Source: Mesorhizobium sp. M1C.F.Ca.ET.210.01.1.1
GTDB lineage: Bacteria > Pseudomonadota > Alphaproteobacteria > Rhizobiales > Rhizobiaceae
Length of the DNA stretch: 56,736 bases
Reading direction: 5' to 3'
NCBI RefSeq assembly: GCF_004791585.1
Contig: NZ_SRUU01000035.1
Span: forward strand, 1 to 56,736
A model generated the notes under the pieces. It was not told the origin of the DNA. It saw only the letters and a list, made by a program, of their open reading frames with translations, and did not search any database. The position numbers and the translations under genes are program-made. Within the stretch, counting starts at the first letter, position 1; every line of letters begins with the position of its first letter. Shown here in pieces: positions 16,260 to 24,683 of the stretch.

Positions 16260-16328
16260 TTCCCTCAGACAGTTCTAACCGGGATGGACACGCGGGCCCA
16301 CCAGAACAGTTCGCCTGTCGTTCATTAA

Positions 16329-16352
16329 TATCCTACCCTGGGGGATAGGATA
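16329..16352. promoter_or_regulatory. Operator for the CsoR/RcnR-type repressor
   Basis: TATCCTA (16329-16335) and TAGGATA (16346-16352) form a perfect 7-bp dyad around CCCTGGGGGA, ending six bases before the dmeR ATG. RcnR/CsoR-family repressors recognise TA-rich arms flanking a G/C tract. Autoregulation of dmeRF by this site is the likely reading. Confidence 0.7.
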
Positions 16353-16358
16353 CCGGTC

Positions 16359-16616
16359 ATGACGATACACAGCTCCCATCCCGATATCATCGCCCGCCTC
16401 AAGCGCGCGCACGGCCATCTCGCCGCCGTGCTCGCCATGTTCGAGCAGGGGCGCTCCTGCCTTGACCTGGCGCAACAGCTCCATGCCGTCGAAAGCGCGA
16501 TCGGCAACGCCAAGCGCGAATTGATCCACGACCATATGGAACATTGCCTTGTCGAAGGCGGCGAGCCGACCAGGGACACGCTCAAGGAGCTGAAACAGCT
16601 CACCAAATATCTGTGA
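16359..16616 (+). CDS. dmeR: DmeR-like CsoR/RcnR-family metal-sensing repressor
   Basis: An 85-residue all-helical repressor. It carries ARLKRAHGHLAAVLAMFEQG, the family Cys in RSCLDLAQQ and HDHMEHC with the metal-binding His residues. In Rhizobium leguminosarum the dmeRF pair answers to nickel and cobalt. The gene lies directly after its dyad operator and seven bases before dmeF. It should repress dmeRF until Ni or Co binds; metal choice is inferred from the family and partner. Confidence 0.85.
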   Translation: MTIHSSHPDIIARLKRAHGHLAAVLAMFEQGRSCLDLAQQLHAVESAIGNAKRELIHDHMEHCLVEGGEPTRDTLKELKQLTKYL

Positions 16617-16623
16617 GGCCACC

Positions 16624-17946
16624 ATGTGGGCAAGGATTCTGGACTGGTTCGGGTTCGGGGCGCATGGCCATGACCATGGTGGCCATGATCACCACGGGCC
16701 GCATGGTCATACGCATGGGGTGATCGACGCCACGATCGCGACGACCGATCGCGGCATCTGGGCGATCAAATGGTCGTTCGTGATCCTCGCGATCACCGCG
16801 GCTTTGCAGATCGTCGTCGTGGCGTTTTCCGGCAGCGTGGCGTTGCTCGCCGACACGATCCACAACATCGCCGACGCGACCACAGCGATACCGCTCTGGA
16901 TCGCCTTCGCGCTGGCGCGCCGCCGGCCGACAAGTACCTTCAACTACGGCCTCGGCCGGGTCGAGGACCTGGCCGGCATCGCCATCGTGCTCATCATCCT
17001 GGCCAGCGCCTTGGTGGCCGGCTACGAGGCGATCGACCGCCTGCTCGATCCTCAGCCGGTGCGGTTCCTCGGCTGGCTTGCGGCTGCCGGCGTCATCGGC
17101 TTCCTCGGCAACGAAGCGGTAGCGGTGTTCCGCATCCGCGTCGGCCGCCAGATCAACAGCGCCGCGCTGATCGCCGACGGCTATCACGCCCGCACAGACG
17201 GGCTCACCAGCCTCGCCGTCGTCGCCGGCGCGATCGGCGTCTGGCTCGGCTTTCCCCTTGCCGATCCGGTCATCGGCTTGCTCATCACCGCCGCCATCCT
17301 CGGCATCGTGTGGCAGTCGGCGCGCTCGGTGCTGACCCGGATGCTTGACGGCGTCGAGCCCGGCATCGTGAGCGAGATCAGCCATGCCGCCGAACATGTT
17401 CCCGGCATCGACAAGGTGGTCGAGGCGAAGGCCCGCTGGCTCGGCCACAAGCTGCATGTCGACGTGGCGATCGCTGTCAATGACGGGCTGCTGCTTGCTG
17501 CCGCGAACAACATCGCCGCATCGCTGAGAACCGAGCTTCATGCCCACATTCCGGCGCTCGATGTCGCCACGATCCGCTTCGCCGGCCCGCAGGCCGAAGG
17601 CAGCCATCATCATGCGCCGGACCCGTTCCTGGTGTCGGGCAAGCTTGCGAGCGGGCTGCTGGAGATCGTCGACACGCCGCAGGGCGAGCGCATGCGCCTG
17701 CGTCTGTCGCGCCATGCCGAGGGCCTGAAGGCGAATGTCGCCATCGAACGGCCAGGAGGGATGGTCGAGCAGCTCCCATTGTCACCGGTCGGCGGCGATC
17801 ACCATCACTTGCAGAGCCTCGTCGCTCCGGCCGAGCCGCACGAGTTCTCGGCCAGGCTGCAACTGGCCGCCGGCGCCGACAGCGAGGACCTGCCCTTCGC
17901 CATGGCCGAGCCGGAAGGGCATCACCACGAGCACGCGCATGGATGA
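16624..17946 (+). CDS. dmeF: DmeF-like cation diffusion facilitator
   Basis: A 440-residue metal/proton antiporter of the inner membrane. A His-rich N-terminus (HGHDHGGHDHHGPHGHTHG, about 14-32) leads to six helices with LLADTIHNIADA and LIADGYHARTDGLTS, which hold the HxxxD metal site. The usual cytoplasmic dimer domain ends near residue 320. An extra 120 residues follow with HHHAPD, GGDHHHL and the ending EGHHHEHAHG. The extension is longer than in typical DmeF and probably buffers metal. Ni/Co export is inferred from its pairing with dmeR. Confidence 0.87.
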   Translation: MWARILDWFGFGAHGHDHGGHDHHGPHGHTHGVIDATIATTDRGIWAIKWSFVILAITAALQIVVVAFSGSVALLADTIHNIADATTAIPLWIAFALARRRPTSTFNYGLGRVEDLAGIAIVLIILASALVAGYEAIDRLLDPQPVRFLGWLAAAGVIGFLGNEAVAVFRIRVGRQINSAALIADGYHARTDGLTSLAVVAGAIGVWLGFPLADPVIGLLITAAILGIVWQSARSVLTRMLDGVEPGIVSEISHAAEHVPGIDKVVEAKARWLGHKLHVDVAIAVNDGLLLAAANNIAASLRTELHAHIPALDVATIRFAGPQAEGSHHHAPDPFLVSGKLASGLLEIVDTPQGERMRLRLSRHAEGLKANVAIERPGGMVEQLPLSPVGGDHHHLQSLVAPAEPHEFSARLQLAAGADSEDLPFAMAEPEGHHHEHAHG

Positions 17947-18214
17947 TACAGGCGCAAGTCGCAGAAAAATGTGCAGCGGTTTTGGGAACCGTTTCAGCGC
18001 AACGCGCTTTAGAAGCCTATTGCAGGTTGCGGGCGCCCGGGCGCCGGCCGATCGTCGAAGCAGGTGCCGGTAGAGACGCCGCCGGTGCGGAAACGGGACT
18101 GGCCAGCCTGTGGCGATTAGGGATCGCTAACGGAAAGGAAACGCCTCGCTGTTATGGTGCGGCCTCGGGTGAGGGAGGCTGAGCCCGCCGAGGAAGTTCC
18201 GGGACAAGTGCACA

Positions 18215-18487
18215 ATGGCCACCTTTCCCCACACTGAGCGCCGTCTTCATTCACGAGAATTCGTGCTGAAGGAGGCCACGATCGTCACCGCCGACGCTCG
18301 CATCAGGTGCTCCATCCGTAACCAGCACGAGCATGGCGCCGAGCTGCGCATCGGTGCGCAGGTGCAGATACCGGACGGCTTCACGCTCGTCGTTCCCGAC
18401 GACGATGCCGTCTATCGCGCCGTGGTGCGTTGGCGGCGCAACGAGCGCGTCGGCGTGCAGATCTTCAGCAATTCGATGAAGGGCTGA
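18215..18487 (+). CDS. PilZ-like domain protein with degenerate ligand motif
   Basis: A 90-residue single-domain protein. RRLHSREFVLKEATIV looks like the RxxxR region of PilZ domains, and AVYRAVVRWRRNERVGVQIF like their last strands. The usual D/NxSxxG motif is replaced by RNQHEHGAEL, so binding of cyclic-di-GMP may be weak or lost. A free-standing adaptor is possible. The ATG follows GTGCACA without a strong ribosome site. Confidence 0.6.
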   Translation: MATFPHTERRLHSREFVLKEATIVTADARIRCSIRNQHEHGAELRIGAQVQIPDGFTLVVPDDDAVYRAVVRWRRNERVGVQIFSNSMKG

Positions 18488-18509
18488 CGGCCTCGACACG
18501 GCCCGTCGG

Positions 18510-18833
18510 TCAGCTTTCCCCTGGCTTTCTCGAGAACCGGTTGGCTGCGATCACTGTCGCGAATCCCAATGCGGCTACGACGGCAGCGAAAGGCGTCAAG
18601 CCAATCGTCAGGTATGCGACTGCTTCAACCGCAAAACCGATGGATTTGATCCAGCCGGGTAACGATTGGCCCAGGTGATCTTCCAGGATAATTTCTGCGC
18701 CGAATAAAACGCTGGCTTGAAACACAAACAACCAGAGAATCGCGGCAAAGAACCCAAATCGGCTCGCAAAATAGAATCGCTCAAGGCCGTATGGGATGGC
18801 GACTGCTACAAAGGAGAAGATCAGAAAAACCAT
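18510..18833 (-). CDS. Small integral membrane protein, unknown
   Basis: A 107-residue protein with three predicted helices (about 1-14, 25-45 and 60-95). No family recognised. A perfect palindrome CTAACT-G-AGTTAG (18834-18846) touches the ATG, leaving no ribosome site, so the message may be leaderless or repressed there. Confidence 0.55.
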   Translation of the reverse strand: MVFLIFSFVAVAIPYGLERFYFASRFGFFAAILWLFVFQASVLFGAEIILEDHLGQSLPGWIKSIGFAVEAVAYLTIGLTPFAAVVAALGFATVIAANRFSRKPGES

Positions 18834-18846
18834 CTAACTGAGTTAG
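18834..18846. promoter_or_regulatory. Palindrome abutting a start codon
   Basis: A perfect 6-1-6 palindrome, CTAACTGAGTTAG, directly before the ATG of the 18510-18833 gene. It is a candidate operator or part of a small hairpin that would affect translation start. Confidence 0.35.
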
Positions 18847-18915
18847 CATGGCGAACCAAAATGCCCAAATGGCTCCGACCGAGCAAGGAGCCCCAATGGG
18901 CGTCGGCGCCCTCCG

Positions 18916-19389
18916 TCAAAGATAGCGGCGCACACTTGCCTTGTAGGCGCGGTAGGGCTCGCCGAACTTGCGTTCCAGATAGGTCTCCTCGCGCAGCACC
19001 ACGCCGGAATGCAGGATGAGGAAGACCGGGACGAGAGCGACCACGCCCCACCAGGTGTCGAAGATGAGCCCGATCCCCAAGAGCAGGCCCATCAGGCCGA
19101 CATAGAGCGGATTGCGGCTGAAGCCGAACGGGCCGCCGGTGATGATCGCCAGCGTCGGCTTCGTCGGATCGACATTGGTGCCGCCGCGCTGCATCGTAAT
19201 GCGTCCCCAGGCGATGACGGCAATCGCAAGCGCCGCAAGCACGATGCCCAGCACCATGGTCAGCGGCCTGCCGCCGATCGCCAGCGGCCAGACATAGCGC
19301 AGCGCCAGCATCAGGATCACCGTCACAAGGAACAGCAGCGGCGGGAACACCGCGACGCCGGGATTGTCCTTCTCGTCGTTCATGGCCAT
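18916..19389 (-). CDS. Isoprenylcysteine methyltransferase-family membrane protein
   Basis: A 157-residue membrane methyltransferase-like protein (ICMT/PEMT group). It has helices at about 14-33, 42-62 and 95-128, then GGPFGFSRNPLYVGL and the EETYLERKFGEPYRAYKASV tail that forms the S-adenosylmethionine site in this family. The bacterial members mostly have unknown substrates. The start is ATG 19389; an internal ATG two codons later is equally possible. Confidence 0.78.
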   Translation of the reverse strand: MAMNDEKDNPGVAVFPPLLFLVTVILMLALRYVWPLAIGGRPLTMVLGIVLAALAIAVIAWGRITMQRGGTNVDPTKPTLAIITGGPFGFSRNPLYVGLMGLLLGIGLIFDTWWGVVALVPVFLILHSGVVLREETYLERKFGEPYRAYKASVRRYL

Positions 19390-19485
19390 TTCCGCGGGTT
19401 CCGACCGGGCGCAATTGCCACCCTGCCACCATGCATCCGCGCGGGCCGCCCGGCAACCTGCGCTTGCCGGTGTCCGCCACGCCGC

Positions 19486-20436
19486 CTACTTGTCCACCGC
19501 CAGCGTCTCGTTGAGCACGGCCGCCAGATGCAGGCCACCGAGCGCGAGCTGCTTGACGGCGAGCGGCGAGAATTTGTCGAAATAGGCCTGGTCGAGGATC
19601 ACCGCGTGCGGGTTGTCCGCCTTGATCGACGTGCCCTTGGGCAGCGCGCGATAGGCGTCCTCCGCCGCCTCGTGGCACGCGGCCAGCCATTTTTGCGGCG
19701 TCTGGTCGGCGGCCGGCATCGGCGCGAGATTGGCGATGACGTCGGTCTCGAGGTCGAGCGCGACCTTGCCCCAGTCATAGTATTTGAACAGGATCAGGCT
19801 CGAATCCCACACCGCGTGGAAGGTGGTGAGGTCGCGATAGGTCGAGCCGTCCGGCTTCGGCCGCGAGACGTTGAAGGTCACCGTCAGCGTGTTGCCGCCC
19901 TGGTCGCCCTGGCTGCCGTCCAGGCGCTCGACGCAGTGCAGCGGCTGCGACAGGTCGCCGACCAGATGGATGACGAAGGCGAGCGCCATCCAGCGCTCCT
20001 CGTCGCTCTTCTTCGGATCGGCAAGGATCTTTTCCTGCGCCGGCAGCGCCTTCATCAGGCAGGTGCCGAAGGTCGCATCGTCCTTGCAGTCGCGCGCCGG
20101 GTCGTAGGCGGTGGTGGCGGCCGTCGCGTCGCCGGGCCTCGACGCCAGCGGAATGTCGACGAAATGCCAGTTCGACGTCTCCTTGTGGTTCTCGGCGCGG
20201 TAGTCGTCGGCCCAGCTCGCGACCGAGGCCAGCGAGACCGTCGCCGGCGGCTCGAGCTTGAGATGCGAACGCAGGAGCTGCTCGATCACCTCATAGGCGT
20301 CTTTGCTCAGCCTGTGCTGCGCGATCTCGGCGATCACCGCATGTCCCTCCTGGCCCCAGGCCAGCGCCTGGCCGCATGTCGCCAAGCTCACCCAAATCGT
20401 CGCCGTCCAGGAAACCGCCGCCGCTTTCCAGGTCAT
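19486..20436 (-). CDS. S1/P1-family secreted nuclease
   Basis: A 316-residue exported zinc nuclease that cuts single-stranded nucleic acid. A signal peptide ends at GQALA, leaving mature WGQEGHAVIAEIAQ, where the N-terminal Trp and the His ligate zinc. Further ligands appear in SWADDYR, NWHFVDIP, VIHLVGDLSQPLHC and FHAVWDSSL. Length matches the family. It is alone in its transcription unit. Periplasmic or extracellular scavenging of nucleotides is the likely use. Confidence 0.9.
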   Translation of the reverse strand: MTWKAAAVSWTATIWVSLATCGQALAWGQEGHAVIAEIAQHRLSKDAYEVIEQLLRSHLKLEPPATVSLASVASWADDYRAENHKETSNWHFVDIPLASRPGDATAATTAYDPARDCKDDATFGTCLMKALPAQEKILADPKKSDEERWMALAFVIHLVGDLSQPLHCVERLDGSQGDQGGNTLTVTFNVSRPKPDGSTYRDLTTFHAVWDSSLILFKYYDWGKVALDLETDVIANLAPMPAADQTPQKWLAACHEAAEDAYRALPKGTSIKADNPHAVILDQAYFDKFSPLAVKQLALGGLHLAAVLNETLAVDK

Positions 20437-20557
20437 CCCCTTGCCTCCTCAAACAAGGTTTCGATCCGGAAAGTACAATGCAGACGCGTGTCACAAACAA
20501 GCGGATTCCCGCGCAGCTCTGATGCGAAGGGAAAAGGACCCCACCACTGCCCGGCAG

Positions 20558-20881
20558 TTAGCGCTGTCGCTTCGCCCTGAGGCCGCGCGCCGCCTGCTCG
20601 ATCGCGGCACGGTCGTTGCCCAGCCTGTCGATCAACTCCTGCGCCTCGTCGCCCGATATGCCTGTGCGCGCAGCCAGGGCTTCGACTGTCAGCACATCTG
20701 AACTGGCGCCCTCGCGCGTCTCGGGCAGCGCATCGTCGGCCGTGAGGGGAAGGGCCGCTTCGCGGTCGATCTCCATCTCGGCCTGATGCCAATGCCGCTC
20801 GTGATCGCCCTGCAAGCTGCCCTCGCGCTCCCAGATCTCATAAGCGCGCTGTCTGATCTTCTCGATCCGATCGTCGTCCAT
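20558..20881 (-). CDS. DUF2934 family protein
   Basis: A 107-residue soluble protein that begins DDDRIEKIRQRAYEIWEREG, the DUF2934 signature, with an HERHWHQAEMEI helix following. The C-terminal half, VEALAARTGISGDEAQELID, looks like a small helical add-on. ATG 20881 is preceded by an excellent AAGGAGG site; an upstream ATG at 20905 would add eight residues. Function unknown; the family is common in rhizobia. Confidence 0.8.
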   Translation of the reverse strand: MDDDRIEKIRQRAYEIWEREGSLQGDHERHWHQAEMEIDREAALPLTADDALPETREGASSDVLTVEALAARTGISGDEAQELIDRLGNDRAAIEQAARGLRAKRQR

Positions 20882-20995
20882 CGCGGTTTCCTCCTTGCGT
20901 TTCACTCAACGCAGGGCAGGGCGGAACGATCCGCGCTGTTCGAGAAGTGATCGGCGGCTGCTTCCCGGCCGGAACCGGGTTGGCCGGGGCGTCGC

Positions 20996-22105
20996 TCAGG
21001 CCTCGTATGTGGCCATCGGCTTGCCGAACAGGCCGGGCTCCGGCTTCACGCCGAGGCCGGGCAATTGCGGCACGGCGATATGCCCGTTGCGGATGACGAC
21101 CGGGTTCTTCGCGTCGAAATGCCCCTCGATATATTCCTGGGCGATCCAGGCGCCTTCCATGCGGCGCGGCTCCACGGTCGCGGCGAGATGCACGCAGGCC
21201 GCGGCGATGATGTCGCCGCCCCAGGCGTCGTCGCAGCTGTGCGGCAGCGAGCGGATCGCGCAAAGGTCGCGCACGGTCGTCATCTTGCTCAGGCCGCCAA
21301 GGCGGGTGACCTTGAAGCCGAAGCCGTCCGCGATGCCGAGCGAGATCGCGCGCAGCACCGTGTTCTGGTCCTCGGTGCTCTCGTCCAGATAGACCGGATG
21401 CGTCACGCGACCTTTTAGCGTCGCGATCTCGTCGATCGTGTTGCAGGGCTGCTCGAAGACGAACGGGATCGCCTGGCAGAGCCGGTCGAGATGGATCGCC
21501 GAGGCGACCGTCATGCCGCGATTGCCGTCGACGGCGATCCGCGCCTTGTAGCCGACCGCTTCCCAGACCTTGTGAACGACGGCCACGTCTTCCTCGAGAT
21601 TGCGCCCCCCGATTTTGACCTGCAGGCGCGGATAGCCGGCATTCACCTTGTCGGCGGCGATCCTCGCCGTTTCGTCCGGAGCGCCGACGATCAGCGAATA
21701 ATAGGCCGGCACGCGGTCCGTCAGCGCGCCGCCCAGAAGCGTCGAGACCGGCACGCCGAGTTTCTGGCCGAGCAGGTCGAGGAAGGCCATGTCGAACGCC
21801 GCCTTGGCGTAGCCGTGCCCGTTCAGCCGCTCGCCCATTTGTCTGGCCAGAAGCCTGATCGAGGCGATCTCGCAACCGATGAGCCCGGGAGCGATTTCGG
21901 CGATCGCGGCGCGAGCGCCCAGCGCGTGATGCGGCTGGTAGACCGGTCCGACCGGGCAGGTCTCGCCCCAGCCGGTCAAACCGTCATCGGTCACGATCTC
22001 GACAAGCGTCGAGTCCAGCGCCTCCACATCGGCGCTCGCCATCCGATAGACGCCGCCTTTGACGGGAAGCTGCGCCGAGTAGACGTTGATCCGGTCGATC
22101 CGCAT
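20996..22105 (-). CDS. Enolase-superfamily enzyme, HpbD-like (betaine epimerase/racemase)
   Basis: A 369-residue mandelate racemase/muconate lactonizing enzyme. The N-terminal capping domain starts MRIDRINVYSAQLPVKGG, and STLVEIVTDDGLTGWGETCP resembles 4-hydroxyproline betaine 2-epimerases. In the barrel, LQVKIGG, AVDGNRG, FEQPCN, LDES and FGFKVTRLGG give the acid/base Lys residues and the Asp/Glu/Glu metal ligands of the MLE subgroup. It starts five bases after the stop of the FAD enzyme, so the two form an operon. A role in proline- or hydroxyproline-betaine use is inferred from this pairing. Confidence 0.75.
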   Translation of the reverse strand: MRIDRINVYSAQLPVKGGVYRMASADVEALDSTLVEIVTDDGLTGWGETCPVGPVYQPHHALGARAAIAEIAPGLIGCEIASIRLLARQMGERLNGHGYAKAAFDMAFLDLLGQKLGVPVSTLLGGALTDRVPAYYSLIVGAPDETARIAADKVNAGYPRLQVKIGGRNLEEDVAVVHKVWEAVGYKARIAVDGNRGMTVASAIHLDRLCQAIPFVFEQPCNTIDEIATLKGRVTHPVYLDESTEDQNTVLRAISLGIADGFGFKVTRLGGLSKMTTVRDLCAIRSLPHSCDDAWGGDIIAAACVHLAATVEPRRMEGAWIAQEYIEGHFDAKNPVVIRNGHIAVPQLPGLGVKPEPGLFGKPMATYEA

Positions 22106-22110
22106 GCCTG

Positions 22111-24549
22111 CTACATCCGCGCCCTGGCCGAGGTGGGATCGTAGGGCGAATCCGCAATGACCTCGGCGACCTTCCATTCGCCCAGGATCGCGACGTCGAG
22201 CTTCGTGCCGGGCTTGCCGAGACGCTCGGGCAGCAGCGCCAGCGCCACGTCATGCCCGAGCGCATAGCCGTATCCGCCCGAGGTGATGCGCCCGACCAAT
22301 TCGCCATTCAGGTAAAGACCTTCTGAGGCAAGCGTGCTCGCGCCGTCGGTCTCGACCTTGAGCGTCACCGACCGGCGCTGGTCGTTCCTCGCCTTGTATT
22401 TCAAGACAGCCTCGCGCCCGACGAAATCGCCCTTGTCGAGGCGGATGAAGCGCTCAAGCCCGCTCTCCAGCGCGTTGAGCTCCGGGTTCATGTCGCGATA
22501 CATGGCGCGATAGGATTTCTCCAACCTGAGTGATTCCAGCGCATGCAGCCCGACCAGCCGCATGCCGTGCTTGTCGCCTTCCTTCAGAAGCGCATCGAGC
22601 AATTGCCGCTGGTAGGGCAGCGGATGGTAGAGCTCCCAGCCCAGCTCGCCTTCGCAGCTGACGCGCAGCAGCCGCACGTCGCTCGCCAGGGCGACGCTGC
22701 CGGTCTTCACGCTGAACCAAGGGAAGCTTTCGTTCGAAAGGTCGATCGCGGTCAGGGGTTGCAGCACGTCTCGCGCCTTCGGCCCGACGACCGTGAAGCA
22801 GCCGCGCTCGTTGGTGACGTTCTTCAAGAATACGCTGTCGTCGGCGGGCAACAGTTTCGAGAGATCGTCGAAATTCCAGCGCTCCGCGCGCGGCGTCGAG
22901 ATCAGGTAGAAGCTGTCTTCGGCGAGGCGCGCCACCATGTATTCCGCCTGCACGCCGCCGGTTGCTGTCAAATGATGCGCCAGCGTCACCTTGCCGGTCG
23001 CGGGCAGTCGGTTGGCGAGGATCCGGTCGAGCCATGCGGCCGCACCTCGTCCCGACACCTCGAACTTGGTCATCGGCGTCATCTCGACCAGGCCGACGGC
23101 GTTGCGCACGGCCTGGACTTCCTCGGCGACGTAAACGCCCTTGGCCGTCCAGCGCCAGCTGTACTGGTCCTTGGCCTCGACGCCCTTCGGCGCGAACCAG
23201 TTGGGCATCTCCCAGCCGTTGAGAACGCCCCAGACGGCGCCGAGCTCCGTCAGCCTGTCGTAGGACGGCGCGGTCTTCTGCGGCCGGGCGGCGGGCATGT
23301 CCTGTCCCGGATATTTCTGCTCGGCATGCGTGCCCCAGGCCTCGCGGACCTTCTCGCGCGTCCACGCCTTGTTGGCATAGTCGCCGAAGCGGCGCGGATC
23401 GAGGTCGGACGTGTCGAGGCTGTTGCCGCCTTCGACGATCCGCTCCGACAAATAGTAGCCGATCGTGCCGCCCCACAGGATGCCGCCCGGCACGCCTTCG
23501 GCCAGCCAGACATTGGGCAGGCCCCAGGCCGGCCCCATCAAGGGAAGCTCGTCGGCCGTCATCTGGAACGGACCGCGCACATTGGCCTTGATGCCCACCC
23601 GTCCGAGCGCCGGGACCAGCTGCAAGGCCTGCTCCCAGTTCCACGCCACCGCCTCGAAATCCTCTTCGACGAGATCTGCGCCGAACCAGGCCGGGACGCC
23701 GTCCTCGGCGAACAGTTTCAGGTGCTCGGTGCGTTCGTAGGGCCCGAACATCAGCCCGTCGCCTTCTTCGCGCAGATAGCCCTCGAAGCCTTCGTCGCGC
23801 AGGATCGGCATCTCGGGGCGTCCCTCACGCTTACGCTCCACCACCTCCGGCACGGCCTCGGTGATCCAGTACTGGTGCAGGATCGGGATGGCCGGGATTT
23901 CGAGGCCGAGCAACGCGCCGGTCTGGCGCGCGTAGTTGCCGGTGGCGCAGATCACGTGCTCGCAGGTGATGTCACCCTTGTTCGTCTCAACCAACCACTC
24001 GCCGCCCGGCGTCCGCTTGAACCCGATGACCTCGGTGTTGAGATGGACCTTGGCGCCCAGATCCCGCGCCCCTTTGGCCATGGCATGCGTCACGTCGGCC
24101 GGCGCGATATGCCCGTCATCCGGGTGGTAGAGGGCGCCCAGCATGTGCTTGTTGTCGAGCAGTGGGCAAAGCTCCCTGGCCTCGGCCGGTGTCAGCAAAT
24201 GCGCCCGCATGCCCTGGACATCGGCGACGCTCATATAGCTCTTGAACTCGTCGAGCCGGTCCCTGGAATTGGCAATGCGCAACTGGCCGCATTTGTGCCA
24301 TCCGACCGGCTGCCCCGTCTCTGCCTCGAGCCCCTCGTAGATCTCGATGGTCTTCTTGATCATCCGCCCGACATTGATGTTGCGGGCATAGGACGGGATG
24401 AGGCCCGCGGCATGCCACGTCGAGCCTGCGGTCAGCTGCGTGCGCTCGAGCAGCGCCACGTCGGTCCAGCCGCGCTTGGCCAGGCCATACAGGATGCCGG
24501 CGCCGACACAGCCCCCGCCAACGATCACCACCCGCGCATGTGCTTGCAT
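22111..24549 (-). CDS. Dimethylglycine dehydrogenase-like FAD enzyme with GcvT domain
   Basis: An 812-residue demethylase. The N-terminal DAO domain has the FAD-binding VIVGGGCVGAGILYGLA, and TAGSTWHAAGL, where the His is the usual covalent flavin site. The C-terminal half (from about residue 430) is a GcvT/aminomethyltransferase-type folate domain, with ELGWELYHP and LRLEKSYRAMYRDM. Such enzymes remove an N-methyl group from dimethylglycine, sarcosine or methylated prolines and pass it to tetrahydrofolate. With the epimerase next to it, an N-methylproline-type substrate is plausible. Start ATG 24549 is followed closely by the FAD motif. Confidence 0.85.
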   Translation of the reverse strand: MQAHARVVIVGGGCVGAGILYGLAKRGWTDVALLERTQLTAGSTWHAAGLIPSYARNINVGRMIKKTIEIYEGLEAETGQPVGWHKCGQLRIANSRDRLDEFKSYMSVADVQGMRAHLLTPAEARELCPLLDNKHMLGALYHPDDGHIAPADVTHAMAKGARDLGAKVHLNTEVIGFKRTPGGEWLVETNKGDITCEHVICATGNYARQTGALLGLEIPAIPILHQYWITEAVPEVVERKREGRPEMPILRDEGFEGYLREEGDGLMFGPYERTEHLKLFAEDGVPAWFGADLVEEDFEAVAWNWEQALQLVPALGRVGIKANVRGPFQMTADELPLMGPAWGLPNVWLAEGVPGGILWGGTIGYYLSERIVEGGNSLDTSDLDPRRFGDYANKAWTREKVREAWGTHAEQKYPGQDMPAARPQKTAPSYDRLTELGAVWGVLNGWEMPNWFAPKGVEAKDQYSWRWTAKGVYVAEEVQAVRNAVGLVEMTPMTKFEVSGRGAAAWLDRILANRLPATGKVTLAHHLTATGGVQAEYMVARLAEDSFYLISTPRAERWNFDDLSKLLPADDSVFLKNVTNERGCFTVVGPKARDVLQPLTAIDLSNESFPWFSVKTGSVALASDVRLLRVSCEGELGWELYHPLPYQRQLLDALLKEGDKHGMRLVGLHALESLRLEKSYRAMYRDMNPELNALESGLERFIRLDKGDFVGREAVLKYKARNDQRRSVTLKVETDGASTLASEGLYLNGELVGRITSGGYGYALGHDVALALLPERLGKPGTKLDVAILGEWKVAEVIADSPYDPTSARARM

Positions 24550-24683
24550 CGAACCACCAGATCCATATCGTTTTCAAAAGCGCTGTCGAAGCTACAGGCG
24601 GCAAAACGCCGTGTAACGCCTTCAAAAACTAGGGATGATGATAAATTGGGCTTATGCAGCCAGCCTCGCCCGCAGGCGGCCGT

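Noticed and set aside
17943..18182. 79-codon frame after dmeF
   Set aside because: Overlaps the dmeF end, lacks a ribosome site, and its later part is low-complexity intergenic-type sequence.
19009..20580. Rightward open frame of 523 codons
   Set aside because: Antisense of the methyltransferase-like and S1/P1 nuclease genes; composition is Arg/His-rich shadow.
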